64,000 bases of DNA, from contig OZ242170.1 in the NCBI GenBank assembly GCA_965205545.1, forward strand, positions 2,604,001 through 2,668,000, in the 5' to 3' direction. The stretch comes from Bin55 sp965205545. GTDB taxonomy: Bacteria; Pseudomonadota; Gammaproteobacteria; Pseudomonadales; Azotimanducaceae. The number at the start of each line of letters is the position of its first letter. Positions within the stretch are counted from its first letter, which is position 1. The notes under the pieces were generated by a model. That model worked only from the letters and a program-made list of their open reading frames with translations, was not told the DNA's origin and did not search any database. Position numbers and translations under genes: made by a program. Below are positions 17,887-26,784 of this stretch, one piece after another.

Positions 17887-17938
17887 TCGCTTTACTCTCC
17901 AATTCGGTATTGTGAATGGACTTGGAATCGAATCCTGA

Positions 17939-18787
17939 ATGACGTGGCTATGCGTCGCATTTGTCGTTCCGGGCGACTCGGTCGGCGCCGTTTCCAAGGA
18001 ACTGAGCGAGCTTGATGTTCTTGCCGTAAGCACAACGAATGCCGGGGAAGAGGAAATCCTCGAGCCATCGGTCGGAAGCACACCGATGTGGCAACACGCT
18101 CGAGTTGAAGCCTTGCTTGCAGCAAGCGGCTCGGTATCGGAATTGCGCACCATGCTTTCGCGACATGGCATTAGTGAAGTTGATGTGTCTTTTGTCAGAG
18201 ACCACAAGTGGGAAGACGCTTGGCGCGAGAAATTTACCACCAAGCGATTCGGTAGGCTTTGGATAGCGCCGCGCGACATGCCGCTGACGAAAAAAGACAC
18301 TGTGGTGAGACTTGATCCCGGTTTGGCTTTTGGAACAGGGGAGCACCCAACTACAGCTCTGTGTTTGAAGTGGTTAGTTGAGCTCGATCTAGAAGGCAAG
18401 CGGGTTCTGGATTTCGGATGTGGATCAGGTATTTTGGGAATTGCGGCAAGCAAACTTGGAGCATTTCAGACAACGGCAATCGATCACGACCCTCAGGCAA
18501 TACAAGCAACAATTGAAAACGCCCACTACAACGATGTGGAGATCGCTGCACACGCCGAGATTGAATCAGGACGAACGTACGACGTGATAATTTCCAACAT
18601 CCTTTTAAACACACTGATCGAATATGCCGAAGCGCTTACGAAGGCTCTTGCACCCGGAGGCGTAATTGCTTTGTCGGGACTATTGAGCGAACAACAGGAT
18701 GCCATTAGGAAGAACTATCGAGGAATAAACTTTAGCTCTACGAAGTGTGAATTAGGTTGGATGTTGATGGCGGGCAGAGAGCTTTAG
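17939..18787 (+). CDS. prmA: Ribosomal protein L11 methyltransferase
   Basis: A 282-residue SAM-dependent enzyme that trimethylates ribosomal protein L11. The N-terminal ~60 residues match the L11-recognition domain, beginning MTWLCVAFVVPG where family members start MPWxQ. DPGLAFGTGEHPTT precedes the catalytic domain. VLDFGCGSGILGIAASKLGA is the SAM-binding loop, and the NILL motif (ISNILLN) matches the family N-I-L active-site segment. Length is close to the usual 290-295. It runs directly into purH with one base between stop and GTG start, so the two are translated from one transcript. Confidence 0.93.
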   Translation: MTWLCVAFVVPGDSVGAVSKELSELDVLAVSTTNAGEEEILEPSVGSTPMWQHARVEALLAASGSVSELRTMLSRHGISEVDVSFVRDHKWEDAWREKFTTKRFGRLWIAPRDMPLTKKDTVVRLDPGLAFGTGEHPTTALCLKWLVELDLEGKRVLDFGCGSGILGIAASKLGAFQTTAIDHDPQAIQATIENAHYNDVEIAAHAEIESGRTYDVIISNILLNTLIEYAEALTKALAPGGVIALSGLLSEQQDAIRKNYRGINFSSTKCELGWMLMAGREL

Positions 18788-18788
18788 C

Positions 18789-20357
18789 GTGGCAGAAGAA
18801 CGTTGCCAGAGCAATCGTCCGCTGTCGATAGATCGCGCAATTCTTAGCGTGTCTGACAAGCGTGGAATCGTGGAGCTTGCTCGAGGTCTGCGCGAGTTTG
18901 AATGCGACCTCGTCTCGACAGGTGGCACGGGAAGGACTCTCCACAACGCCGGCATTGCCTACACGAAACTTAGCAGCGTTACGGGCTTTCCAGAGATCAT
19001 GGACGGGCGCGTAAAGAGTCTGCACCCGCTGGTGCATGGCGGCATTCTGTCTCGTAGAAGCATTGACGCAGATGTTGTCGCGAAGCATGGCATCAGCGAA
19101 ATAGACCTTGTCGTTGCCAATCTCTACCCTTTCGAGGAAACGTCAGTTCAGCCAGATTGCAGTTTGGAACAAGCCATCGAGACCATCGATATAGGTGGAC
19201 CGGCAATGATACGCGCAGCTGCTAAAAATAATGGGCACGTACTTGTCGCCGTGGATCCCGATGACTATGCGGAGGTGCTCGTCCGCGTAAAGTCCAATTC
19301 GGTTGATCGGGAGTACCGCCAAGCGATGGCGGCCAAGGCGTTTCGACATACTGCGGCCTATGACGCAGCCATCGCACAATACCTAGGCGATCAAACCGCC
19401 TTTCCAGAAGCGTTGAATCTCGCGTTTCGTCAACGGGAACCGCTTCGTTACGGCGAAAATCCGCATCAGCGGGCTGCGCTCTACACAACACATCCGGCCG
19501 CTGTCGGCTCGATTGCTGCCGCTCGTCAGCTCCAAGGCAAGCATCTTTCGTACAACAACATTGTTGATTCCGATGCTGCCAATGCCTGTGTTCAATCGTT
19601 CGAATTGCCGGCGTGCGTGATCGTAAAACATGGCATTCCATGTGGTGTCGCAATCGGCTCGGATCCAGCAGAAGCCTACCGGAGAGCCTTCTCCACTGAT
19701 CGGTCTTCGGCGTATGGCGGGATCGTCGCGTTCAATGTCAAATTGGACAGGGATACGCTTGTTGAAGTTATTGAGTCTCAGTTTGCAGACGTAGTGCTTG
19801 CTCCTAGCGTTGCTCCGGAAGCAGTGGAAGCTGCCAAACGAAGGAAAAACTTGCGTCTACTCGAGACAGGATTCTTGGACCATCGAAGCAACGCTATGCA
19901 AATCAAGCAAATTGTTGGTGGAATGCTGGTGCAGGATGCGGACTCGATACGAATGGACTCGATTTCAACCAAATGTGTCACCGAGCGACAGCCGTCGGAA
20001 CAAGAGAAGACTGACCTCGAGTTCGCGTGGCAGGTGTCAAAGTTCGTCAAATCCAATGCGATTGTCTTAGCACGCGACAACAGAACTGTAGGAATCGGTG
20101 CTGGACAGACGAGTCGCGTTGTAAGTGTTCGCATTGCTTCAATGAAGGCGCGGGATGAACAACTGGACACAAACGGATGCGCATTGGCATCCGATGCGTA
20201 CTTCCCGTTCAGGGATGGATTGGACGTTGCCGCTCAAGACGGAGTCACCGCCGTTATACAGCCAGGTGGGTCCATTCGTGATGAGGAAGTCATACAAGCC
20301 GCGAATGAGCATGGAATGGCCATGCTGTTTACGGGAGTACGCCATTTTCGCCACTAG
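18789..20357 (+). CDS. purH: Bifunctional AICAR formyltransferase / IMP cyclohydrolase
   Basis: The last two steps of de novo purine synthesis are carried by this 522-residue protein. The N-terminal IMP cyclohydrolase domain (~15-150) starts RAILSVSDKRGIVELA and contains STGGTGRTL and MDGRVKSLHP. The C-terminal formyltransferase domain carries RYGENPHQ, VKHGIPCGVAIG (Ile replaces the usual Asn of KHxNPCG), DRSSAYGGIVAFN and GQTSRVVSVRIA. The start is GTG, one base after the prmA stop. It is followed after 12 bases by purD, so prmA-purH-purD-coq7 forms an apparent operon. Confidence 0.95.
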   Translation: MAEERCQSNRPLSIDRAILSVSDKRGIVELARGLREFECDLVSTGGTGRTLHNAGIAYTKLSSVTGFPEIMDGRVKSLHPLVHGGILSRRSIDADVVAKHGISEIDLVVANLYPFEETSVQPDCSLEQAIETIDIGGPAMIRAAAKNNGHVLVAVDPDDYAEVLVRVKSNSVDREYRQAMAAKAFRHTAAYDAAIAQYLGDQTAFPEALNLAFRQREPLRYGENPHQRAALYTTHPAAVGSIAAARQLQGKHLSYNNIVDSDAANACVQSFELPACVIVKHGIPCGVAIGSDPAEAYRRAFSTDRSSAYGGIVAFNVKLDRDTLVEVIESQFADVVLAPSVAPEAVEAAKRRKNLRLLETGFLDHRSNAMQIKQIVGGMLVQDADSIRMDSISTKCVTERQPSEQEKTDLEFAWQVSKFVKSNAIVLARDNRTVGIGAGQTSRVVSVRIASMKARDEQLDTNGCALASDAYFPFRDGLDVAAQDGVTAVIQPGGSIRDEEVIQAANEHGMAMLFTGVRHFRH

Positions 20358-20369
20358 TGGAGACAGGCA

Positions 20370-21656
20370 ATGAAGGTTCTGGTTGTAGGATCAGGAGGAC
20401 GCGAACATGCTTTGGCTTGGTGTTTGGCAAACGCGCCAAGCGTGGAGCAAGTCTTCGTTGCCCCAGGAAACCCCGGGTGTCAAGGCGAGCACGGGGTGTG
20501 CAATGTTGAAATTGATCCTTCTAATTTCTCTGCATTGGCCAAGTTTGTTCAAACCGAACACATTGACCTAACTGTAGTGGGACCGGAGCAACCGATCTCG
20601 GAAGGCATACGTGACTACTTCGATCGGTTCGATCTCGCGTGCTTTGCGCCGACCAAGGCCGCTGGACGATTGGAGTCCTCAAAATCATTCGCCAAGAGCT
20701 TCATGTCTCGCAACGAAATTCCGACTGCTGATGCATTTATTACTCAGGACCTTGAGGAAGCAAGTAAGTTCATCCAGCAGAAAGGAGCTCCTATTGTGGT
20801 GAAAGCTGATGGTCTTGCGGCTGGAAAGGGCGTAACGGTTGCTCGGACTACTTCGGAGGCTCTTGAGGCGGCAGCAGGAATGCTGACCGAGGCAAGATTT
20901 GGCGATGCTGGAGCAACTGTTGTCATTGAGGATTTCATGGATGGCGAAGAAGCCAGTTTCACGCTGCTGTCGGATGGCGTAGACGTGCTGCCCTTGGCAT
21001 CAAGCCAGGACCACAAGCCCATATTCGATGGAGACAAAGGCCCGAACACAGGAGGGATGGGTGCGTACTCGCCAGCTCCGGTTGTGTCCTTGCGCGTGTA
21101 TGAGAATGTGATGAACAAGATTGTCAAACCCACGATACAAGGTATGGCTAGCGAGGGTTCACCATTCCAGGGATTTCTCTACATTGGACTCATGGTGGTC
21201 GGGGACGAACCGCGTGTAGTTGAGTACAACTGTAGATTCGGCGATCCTGAAGCACAGCCTGTATTGATGCGGATGAAATCTGACTTGGCGCTACTATGCT
21301 CGGCGGCTTTGGAGGGAGGATTGAGGAATCACCAAGTCGACTTTGCAAACGAATGTGCGGTTGGTGTCGTACTCGCTTCCGAAGGCTACCCCAATAAATA
21401 TGACGTGGGGTTTCCAATAGCTGGACTAGACGACGAAATGCCAAATGCAAAGGTTTTCCATGCCGGCACACTGAATCTGAATGGGCAGACTGTTACCAAT
21501 GGCGGACGAGTCCTAACTGTTGTTGGTCTCGGCGACGACATTGTCGATGCTCAGAAAGCAGCATATGATCGAGCGGCCAATATCAATTGGAACGGCGTGC
21601 ATATGCGAAGTGACATTGGACATCGCGCATTAGAGAGATTGAATCAGCAGGGCTAG
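20370..21656 (+). CDS. purD: Phosphoribosylamine-glycine ligase
   Basis: GAR synthetase, 428 residues, joins glycine to phosphoribosylamine in purine synthesis using ATP. VLVVGSGGREHALAW opens the N-domain. The ATP-grasp domain has VKADGLAAGKGVTVA and the metal/ATP part EDFMDGEEASFTLLSDG, then DHKPIFDGDKGPNTGGMGAYSP and EYNCRFGDPEAQP. Length and motif order are standard. It is the third gene of the prmA-purH-purD-coq7 run and is separated from coq7 by 13 bases. Confidence 0.96.
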   Translation: MKVLVVGSGGREHALAWCLANAPSVEQVFVAPGNPGCQGEHGVCNVEIDPSNFSALAKFVQTEHIDLTVVGPEQPISEGIRDYFDRFDLACFAPTKAAGRLESSKSFAKSFMSRNEIPTADAFITQDLEEASKFIQQKGAPIVVKADGLAAGKGVTVARTTSEALEAAAGMLTEARFGDAGATVVIEDFMDGEEASFTLLSDGVDVLPLASSQDHKPIFDGDKGPNTGGMGAYSPAPVVSLRVYENVMNKIVKPTIQGMASEGSPFQGFLYIGLMVVGDEPRVVEYNCRFGDPEAQPVLMRMKSDLALLCSAALEGGLRNHQVDFANECAVGVVLASEGYPNKYDVGFPIAGLDDEMPNAKVFHAGTLNLNGQTVTNGGRVLTVVGLGDDIVDAQKAAYDRAANINWNGVHMRSDIGHRALERLNQQG

Positions 21657-21669
21657 CTTTGGGCGCAAG

Positions 21670-22302
21670 ATGAATGTGGGCAACGAGGGATTGATTGATC
21701 GTCTGATTGGCGTTTTGGACACCGGATTGAGGACGATGACCGGTCAGGGCGAAGTGTCCCAGCCAACCGAAATTTCAGACGAAGAGCTCTCAAGCCAAGA
21801 GCAAGCGAAGTCAGCATCGCTGATGCGCGTGAATCATACCGGCGAGGTCTGTGCCCAAGGACTCTATGAGGGTCAAGCATTGGTGTCTCGAAGTGCCTCT
21901 CTTCGTTCCGAGCTTCTGGTTGCTGCTGAAGAAGAAAGGAACCACTTGCTTTGGTGCAACCAACGGTTACAGGAATTACAGTCCGGTCCCAGCATGCTCG
22001 TTCCCGCGTTCTATGGCATGTCAGTGTGCGTAGGAGCACTCGTTGGACTTGCGGGTGACAGAGTCAGCCAAGGGTTTGTCGAAGCAACCGAGGATCAGGT
22101 ATGTAGACATCTGGACCGACATCTTGACGAAATGTCCTCCAATGACAAGCGTAGCCGTGCCATTCTTGAGAAAATCCGAGACGACGAAAAGCGCCATGGA
22201 CAAAATGCCCTGGATCGCGGCGGCATTCAATTCCCACATGCGGTCAAAAGTGGAATGACGCTGCTGTCAAAGATCATGACCGAAACGACTCGACGGATTT
22301 GA
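21670..22302 (+). CDS. coq7: 3-demethoxyubiquinol 3-hydroxylase
   Basis: A 210-residue di-iron carboxylate hydroxylase of ubiquinone synthesis (UbiF-replacing Coq7 type). The conserved MRVNHTGEVCAQGLYEGQ is at ~55-72, EEERNHLLWC at ~95 provides the first ExxH, and DDEKRHGQNALDRGG provides the last. It converts demethoxyubiquinol to the hydroxylated precursor of ubiquinol at the membrane. It implies aerobic respiration with ubiquinone. Position after purD is close enough for co-transcription but has no pathway link. Confidence 0.92.
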   Translation: MNVGNEGLIDRLIGVLDTGLRTMTGQGEVSQPTEISDEELSSQEQAKSASLMRVNHTGEVCAQGLYEGQALVSRSASLRSELLVAAEEERNHLLWCNQRLQELQSGPSMLVPAFYGMSVCVGALVGLAGDRVSQGFVEATEDQVCRHLDRHLDEMSSNDKRSRAILEKIRDDEKRHGQNALDRGGIQFPHAVKSGMTLLSKIMTETTRRI

Positions 22303-22312
22303 TCACGAAGTC

Positions 22313-23152
22313 CTAGCAGTACCCCTCCCGGGCCAATCGAGTCCACGGATTGGTCTTCCCAATACCGAATCCGCTAAGCAGGCTGTCTTGGAACCAGGCA
22401 CGAAACTCCGGATATTCATCCAAAGGCTGCACACGATGCAATGCGCTAGTCCACGGGCTAGGATCGTAGGAAACCTGTCGATGTTCGAATTGGTTCTCCT
22501 CGATCACACCATAGCACGCCAAGACCTTCCCACACCTGTTCTGTCCGACGCTACCGGGATTGATGAATTCCCTGTTTCCCACGCGTCTCCTGAACTGCAC
22601 ATGAGAGTGCCCGAAAAAAACGGTAGACGCCTTTGTGTATTGTGCGATTGCATTGAAGTCGTCGTCGGGGCTGTGAGGAATTACGTGGCGGACTCGACCA
22701 GGAACGTATCCGTGGCATAAATGCACATCGGCATTTCCCACACGATAGTCCCCATCTTCGTTTAGGTCTCTTAAGAATTCCAAGTCTTCGTGGCTAAGCT
22801 GAGTTCGCACCCAATCGTTGAATGCTCTCCAAGGAGGGGGCCAATTTTTGGTGAGAGATGGGTCCAACATTTCAAGATCATGGTTGCCACTAATCTGAAT
22901 TCCTGGTAGGGAACAGAGAAGTTCTAATGTTTCTGCGGGTTGGGGTCCCGGAGAGACAGAGTCGCCAAGGAACAGCACGACATCGAAATCTCTTTCTGCA
23001 TCCACAATGGCTTGAAGCGCTTCTCGATTGCCATGAATGTCGGCAATCACCAACACTTTTTGGTTCGCGTCGTTAATCACAACGTGCCGAAACGATTGAT
23101 TGGTTGGAAAGCAATTGCTAGTGCCTGTAGACCGTAAGCGCTGTCCCGACAA
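22313..23152 (-). CDS. YfcE/MJ0936-type metallophosphoesterase
   Basis: A calcineurin-like phosphoesterase. The metal-binding motifs appear in order: IADIHGN, FLGDSVS, SGNHD, CHGY and FFGHSHV, as in MJ0936-type phosphodiesterases. The outermost start is TTG at 23152 (279 residues); a GTG at 23080 would give a 255-residue protein that begins eight residues before the first strand and fits the family better. Its substrate is unknown. It is convergent with coq7, with ten bases between the two stops. Confidence 0.75.
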   Translation of the reverse strand: MSGQRLRSTGTSNCFPTNQSFRHVVINDANQKVLVIADIHGNREALQAIVDAERDFDVVLFLGDSVSPGPQPAETLELLCSLPGIQISGNHDLEMLDPSLTKNWPPPWRAFNDWVRTQLSHEDLEFLRDLNEDGDYRVGNADVHLCHGYVPGRVRHVIPHSPDDDFNAIAQYTKASTVFFGHSHVQFRRRVGNREFINPGSVGQNRCGKVLACYGVIEENQFEHRQVSYDPSPWTSALHRVQPLDEYPEFRAWFQDSLLSGFGIGKTNPWTRLAREGYC

Positions 23153-23308
23153 ATTCTATTGTTGTCGCCTGTCCTTCGACCCGTATAGCGCATTTGGACG
23201 TTTGAAGAAATAGCAATCCAGTATGAGGATGGTAGGAATGCATCTACCCTTTGTGGCTATGGAGTCTGAATATGGACATACTTCAGTTGCTATGGATTTT
23301 GCAAGCGC

Positions 23309-23449
23309 ATGGTGAGTGGGGAAAGCGTTCCAACTCATGGGAGGGTTGACTCGGCCATTAAAATCAGCGGTGCAGATCACCGTTTCAGCTATGAATTGAA
23401 TTGGCCAGATCTTTCGGGCATTGCGAAACCTAGTTTCTCCACTGTATGA
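23309..23449 (+). CDS. Possible 46-residue small protein upstream of rpe
   Basis: An ATG at 23309 opens 46 codons that end in a TGA overlapping the rpe start as ATGA, the spacing expected for translational coupling. The product (starting MVSGESVPTHGRVDS, ending SFSTV) has no signal or membrane segment and no family I recognise. The 292-base gap between 23152 and 23446 holds no other gene. It may be chance or a leader peptide. Confidence 0.25.
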   Translation: MVSGESVPTHGRVDSAIKISGADHRFSYELNWPDLSGIAKPSFSTV

Positions 23450-24120
23450 AGTACCTTATCGCTCCCTCCATATTGGCTGCCGACTTTTCGTGTTTGGGCA
23501 ATGAAGTCAAGCAGGTTCTAGACGCTGGGGCAGATGTAATTCACTTTGACGTTATGGACAACCACTATGTCCCAAATCTCAGTTTTGGACCCGTGGTCCT
23601 TGAGTCGCTAAAGAGTCGTTTTCCGGACGTGCCTTTCGATGTCCACCTAATGGTCAAACCCGTCGAGGGAATGATCGACGCATTTCTTGCATGCGGAGCT
23701 TCCTACATTTCCATACACCCAGAATCAACGGAACACCCGCACGCCGCGCTGAGTCGGATTCGCAGTGGTGGAGCGAAGGCGGGCATAGTTGTCAATCCTG
23801 GGACTTCGCTGGATGTTGTGCTGCCTATGTTGGAAGAGGCTGATTTGCTTCTCATAATGTCGGTGAATCCAGGATTCGGCGGCCAACAGTTCATCGCGAA
23901 CAGCATTGAAAAAGTGAGAACCGCAAAGAAAATGCTGCAAGAGATAAAGCATGACGTGAGATTGGAAATCGATGGTGGGGTCACTGCGGAAAACATCGGT
24001 GCGTTGGCGGCAGCAGGAGCGGACATGTTTGTCGCAGGTTCTTCGATTTTTGGCAAAGAGGACTATTGCCAAGCGATAGCCGAAATGCGAGCGGAGTTGG
24101 CATCTACCTCCGGTGCATAA
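23446..24120 (+). CDS. rpe: Ribulose-phosphate 3-epimerase
   Basis: Interconverts ribulose-5-phosphate and xylulose-5-phosphate in the pentose phosphate pathway. The 224-residue TIM barrel starts MKYLIAPSILAADFSCLG. VIHFDVMDNHYVPNLSFGP and DVHLMVKP carry the metal-binding His and catalytic Asp, and SVNPGFGGQQFI plus EIDGGVTAENI bind the phosphate. Length is standard. It overlaps the next gene by eight bases, which fits the widespread rpe-gph pairing. Confidence 0.96.
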   Translation: MKYLIAPSILAADFSCLGNEVKQVLDAGADVIHFDVMDNHYVPNLSFGPVVLESLKSRFPDVPFDVHLMVKPVEGMIDAFLACGASYISIHPESTEHPHAALSRIRSGGAKAGIVVNPGTSLDVVLPMLEEADLLLIMSVNPGFGGQQFIANSIEKVRTAKKMLQEIKHDVRLEIDGGVTAENIGALAAAGADMFVAGSSIFGKEDYCQAIAEMRAELASTSGA

Positions 24121-24760
24121 GGCTTACTTATTCGATTTGGATGGAACGCTGGTCGATACGGCACCAGATCTACACAATTCACTCAATCACGTTCTCGCGC
24201 AGATCGATCAAGGACCGGTCACTCTCAAACTCACGCGACATTGGGTTGGACATGGAGCAAGAGCCATGATCACCAATGCTCTCGTGGACGTTGGAGTCAA
24301 CGGGGCCTCAGAGGAGACCCTTGATCGACTGCATGAAGTCTTCATTGACCACTACAGCAATCACATTGCAGACTTGAGCCGACCCCTACACGACGCTGAA
24401 GCGCTGTTGCAGCGCTTGGCTGCAGAATCAATTCCGGTCGGCGTGGTAACAAACAAGCGTTACGACCTGTCGTACCACCTGCTAACGACATTGGATCTGT
24501 ATCGTTATGTAGGTGTACTCGTAGGAGGGGACACGCTGCAGGTTCAGAAGCCAATGGCGGAACCCGTTCTATATGCATGCAATGAGCTTGACATAGAGCC
24601 GCGCCACGCCCTGTTTGTGGGTGACTCCATTACGGACGTGCAGTGCGCACGCGCTGCTGGCTGCCAAGTAGCGCTTGTACGGGATGGATACAACCAAGGG
24701 GTGCCAGCCGAATCTCTGGGCGCCGATCGAGTATTCGATTCGTTCTTGGACTTGATCTAA
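24113..24760 (+). CDS. gph: Phosphoglycolate phosphatase
   Basis: A 215-residue HAD-family phosphatase removing 2-phosphoglycolate, for example from DNA repair. The nucleophile motif is FDLDGTLVDTAPDL at ~6-19, motif II VGVVTNKR, and the last motif FVGDSITDVQCARAAGC. The start is GTG at 24113, inside the last codons of rpe. Family members are usually ~220-250 residues, so this is slightly short. The pairing with rpe supports the gph call over a generic HAD phosphatase. Confidence 0.88.
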   Translation: MHKAYLFDLDGTLVDTAPDLHNSLNHVLAQIDQGPVTLKLTRHWVGHGARAMITNALVDVGVNGASEETLDRLHEVFIDHYSNHIADLSRPLHDAEALLQRLAAESIPVGVVTNKRYDLSYHLLTTLDLYRYVGVLVGGDTLQVQKPMAEPVLYACNELDIEPRHALFVGDSITDVQCARAAGCQVALVRDGYNQGVPAESLGADRVFDSFLDLI

Positions 24761-24937
24761 CTGTCTGAGAGCATCTGCAACGACACGCCGCACATGGCTC
24801 GCGATTGACTCTACAGGTGAGTGCAGGACGGAGTGTCTTGCTTCCAATGTCCAATTTGCGAGAGTTCAACCGGTTTTTCGTCAAGATCGCAAGTGCTAGC
24901 ATAGATTGGTCGCCATACGGACAACGGATGTTGCCTG

Positions 24938-25699
24938 ATGTTTGAGAAATCAATTAGGCGTGGGTCAACCTGGCCGTTGCTTGTGTGTCTACTTCTCGTA
25001 CCCACACTATCGACAAACAGCGATGAGCCTGTAGTTCTCCAGAAACTGGATGCGGACGAAGGAGTCAGGGAATCCGGAGCTCAATTGATGCAGCTATCGT
25101 TGGGACTGCACCGGCTGGAACCAGAATCCGAAGAAGCAACGAGCCTGCTGATTGGAGTGCATGGTTTCCGAAGTCAGGGCTACGAATGGGTCTATCCCCT
25201 GCAGACAATGGACGACGAGGAAACAACAACCTACTTCTATCGATGGGACTATACGCAGTGTCCCGACCAATCTGCTGGAGGTCTGGTGCAGGCTATAGAT
25301 GAATTGCTAGATTCGGATGCTGATAGGACGAAGATTACGGTTGTCGGTCACAGCTTGGGTGGGGTTTTGGTGTCAGCCTTGATTGACGACTGGCCATTCG
25401 AACAGGCAACGGATCTTCATGCAGTGGCCGCTCCTCTTGCTGGTCTCGATTCATTTACGGACAAGTGCGGAGAATTTCTGCCCGATACGATTCGCCCCAC
25501 AATCAGGTTTCTCCAATGGAGAACGCAACACAAACTCGATGGAGCGTATAGGAATATGGACGTTGATCCACAAGTCGTTGCCATTGAAGGAAGTGTTGCC
25601 GTCACGTTGCCTGAGACCTATCGGGAGCGGCGCCTGGGACACAACTGGGCAGTCAGTTGGGTGGCAGAACGCATAGCCAATGCCAAGAAATCGGAATGA
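24938..25699 (+). CDS. Secreted alpha/beta-hydrolase (lipase/esterase-like)
   Basis: The 253-residue product has an N-terminal signal (residues ~11-27, STWPLLVCLLLVPTLS). The catalytic nucleophile motif is VGHSLGGVLVSAL near residue 135, preceded by LIGVHGFRSQGYEW as the first strand and oxyanion loop. A likely catalytic His lies in RRLGHNWAVSW near the C-terminus. It is probably a periplasmic lipase-like hydrolase; the substrate is unknown. Its TGA overlaps the ATG of the glycosyltransferase as ATGA, so the two are coupled. Confidence 0.72.
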   Translation: MFEKSIRRGSTWPLLVCLLLVPTLSTNSDEPVVLQKLDADEGVRESGAQLMQLSLGLHRLEPESEEATSLLIGVHGFRSQGYEWVYPLQTMDDEETTTYFYRWDYTQCPDQSAGGLVQAIDELLDSDADRTKITVVGHSLGGVLVSALIDDWPFEQATDLHAVAAPLAGLDSFTDKCGEFLPDTIRPTIRFLQWRTQHKLDGAYRNMDVDPQVVAIEGSVAVTLPETYRERRLGHNWAVSWVAERIANAKKSE

Positions 25700-26208
25700 A
25701 TGCCAATCCGCCCGAGAGACCTTCTCCTACGGAACATTTGGTTAATTCTGCTTCCACACGCCATCTAAACATCTGCCTTGTTGTGAGCGGTCCGAACACA
25801 GGAGGCGGCATGGAACGCCATGTAAGCGATCTAGCCAACGGTTTAGCTGAAAGACATGATGTGCATGTGCTGGCTCATGACTCGTACCGACACTTATTTG
25901 GCAGTAGCGTCAATTTTCGCGAGGTAGGTTTTACAAGCTGGCGATTTGACGTGTTGTTTCTTTGGCAATTCCTTAGAGAAATCCGAAATGTTCAACCAAC
26001 CATAGTTCACGCGCATGGCAGAAAAGCTGGCCAAGTAATTGCTCTAACCCGTCGCTTCGTTGACGCTCCCTGCGTTCTTACGGTTCACAATCTAAGTAGA
26101 GACCCGCGTCTCTACAGCAGATTCGACAGTGTGATTGCCGTCAGCAGTCTAGTCGCTCAAGGAATTGAACACTCGAGCCTTTACACCGTTTACAACGGGT
26201 GCAAGTGA
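25696..26208 (+). CDS. GT4 glycosyltransferase, N-terminal half (split by frameshift)
   Basis: The 170-residue product starts at the ATG overlapping the hydrolase stop. It has the GT4 N-domain: ICLVVSGPNTGGGMERHVS (donor loop), then THNLS-type and IVHAHGRK segments and SVIAVSSLVAQGI, ending VYNGCK at a TGA. In intact GT4 enzymes the text continues after VYNG into the linker and C-domain, and here that C-domain is encoded immediately downstream in another frame. A missing G in the GGG run at 26197-26199 would explain it. Either a pseudogene, a sequencing error, or two subunits made from overlapping frames. Confidence 0.75.
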   Translation: MNANPPERPSPTEHLVNSASTRHLNICLVVSGPNTGGGMERHVSDLANGLAERHDVHVLAHDSYRHLFGSSVNFREVGFTSWRFDVLFLWQFLREIRNVQPTIVHAHGRKAGQVIALTRRFVDAPCVLTVHNLSRDPRLYSRFDSVIAVSSLVAQGIEHSSLYTVYNGCK

Positions 26209-26732
26209 ATCAATCCATTAGCGCAATTGCCGTAGGTCGACTTGTTCCGATCAAGAACTTTGACGTTGTTCTCGACGCGTGGGTTGACATTCCCATACCT
26301 CTGCAAATCGTAGGCGATGGACCTCTGTCGAAGGCGCTGGCTCAGCACGCCGATCGATTGGGTTTAATGGACAGAGTCAAATTCCTTGGCGAGAGGTCCG
26401 ACGTGCCCGAACTGATGGCAGAATCTTCGTTGCTGGTATCGGCGTCGTCTCGGGAAGGGTTTTCCTACGTGGTCCTTGAAGCGTTGCGCTCACGTCTTGT
26501 CGTTCTATCTACCGCAACTGGAATAGCAACCGATCTGGTTCCTCAAAAGTACTTGATCTCGGAACCTTCAGCTTCTCAGATTGCATCTGTCGCAAAGGAT
26601 TTACTCGCCTCGTTCGACCAAGCAAGAACCGATTTTGCTACGGCATGGGAAGCGTCCCAAAAGCTAACGGTTCAACAAATGATTCGCGAAACCGAGAACG
26701 TCTACACCAAAACAATAGACGAATTGACTTGA
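26199..26732 (+). CDS. GT4 glycosyltransferase, C-terminal half
   Basis: The 177-residue nucleotide-sugar domain: AVGRLVPIKNFDVVLDAW, QIVGDGPLSKAL, VKFLGERSDVPELM, and the EX7E motif in SREGFSYVVLEAL. GTG codons at 26199 and 26205 could start it; the second overlaps the upstream TGA as GTGA. Together the two halves form a GT4 enzyme of about 345 residues with nothing missing at the junction. It would add a sugar to a surface polysaccharide or lipid, but no other polysaccharide gene is nearby. Confidence 0.75.
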   Translation: MQVNQSISAIAVGRLVPIKNFDVVLDAWVDIPIPLQIVGDGPLSKALAQHADRLGLMDRVKFLGERSDVPELMAESSLLVSASSREGFSYVVLEALRSRLVVLSTATGIATDLVPQKYLISEPSASQIASVAKDLLASFDQARTDFATAWEASQKLTVQQMIRETENVYTKTIDELT

Positions 26733-26784
26733 CTGCAACTCTTGCGGTGATGCATGGAAGAGACCGCTCGAGATTTCTCGAAAT

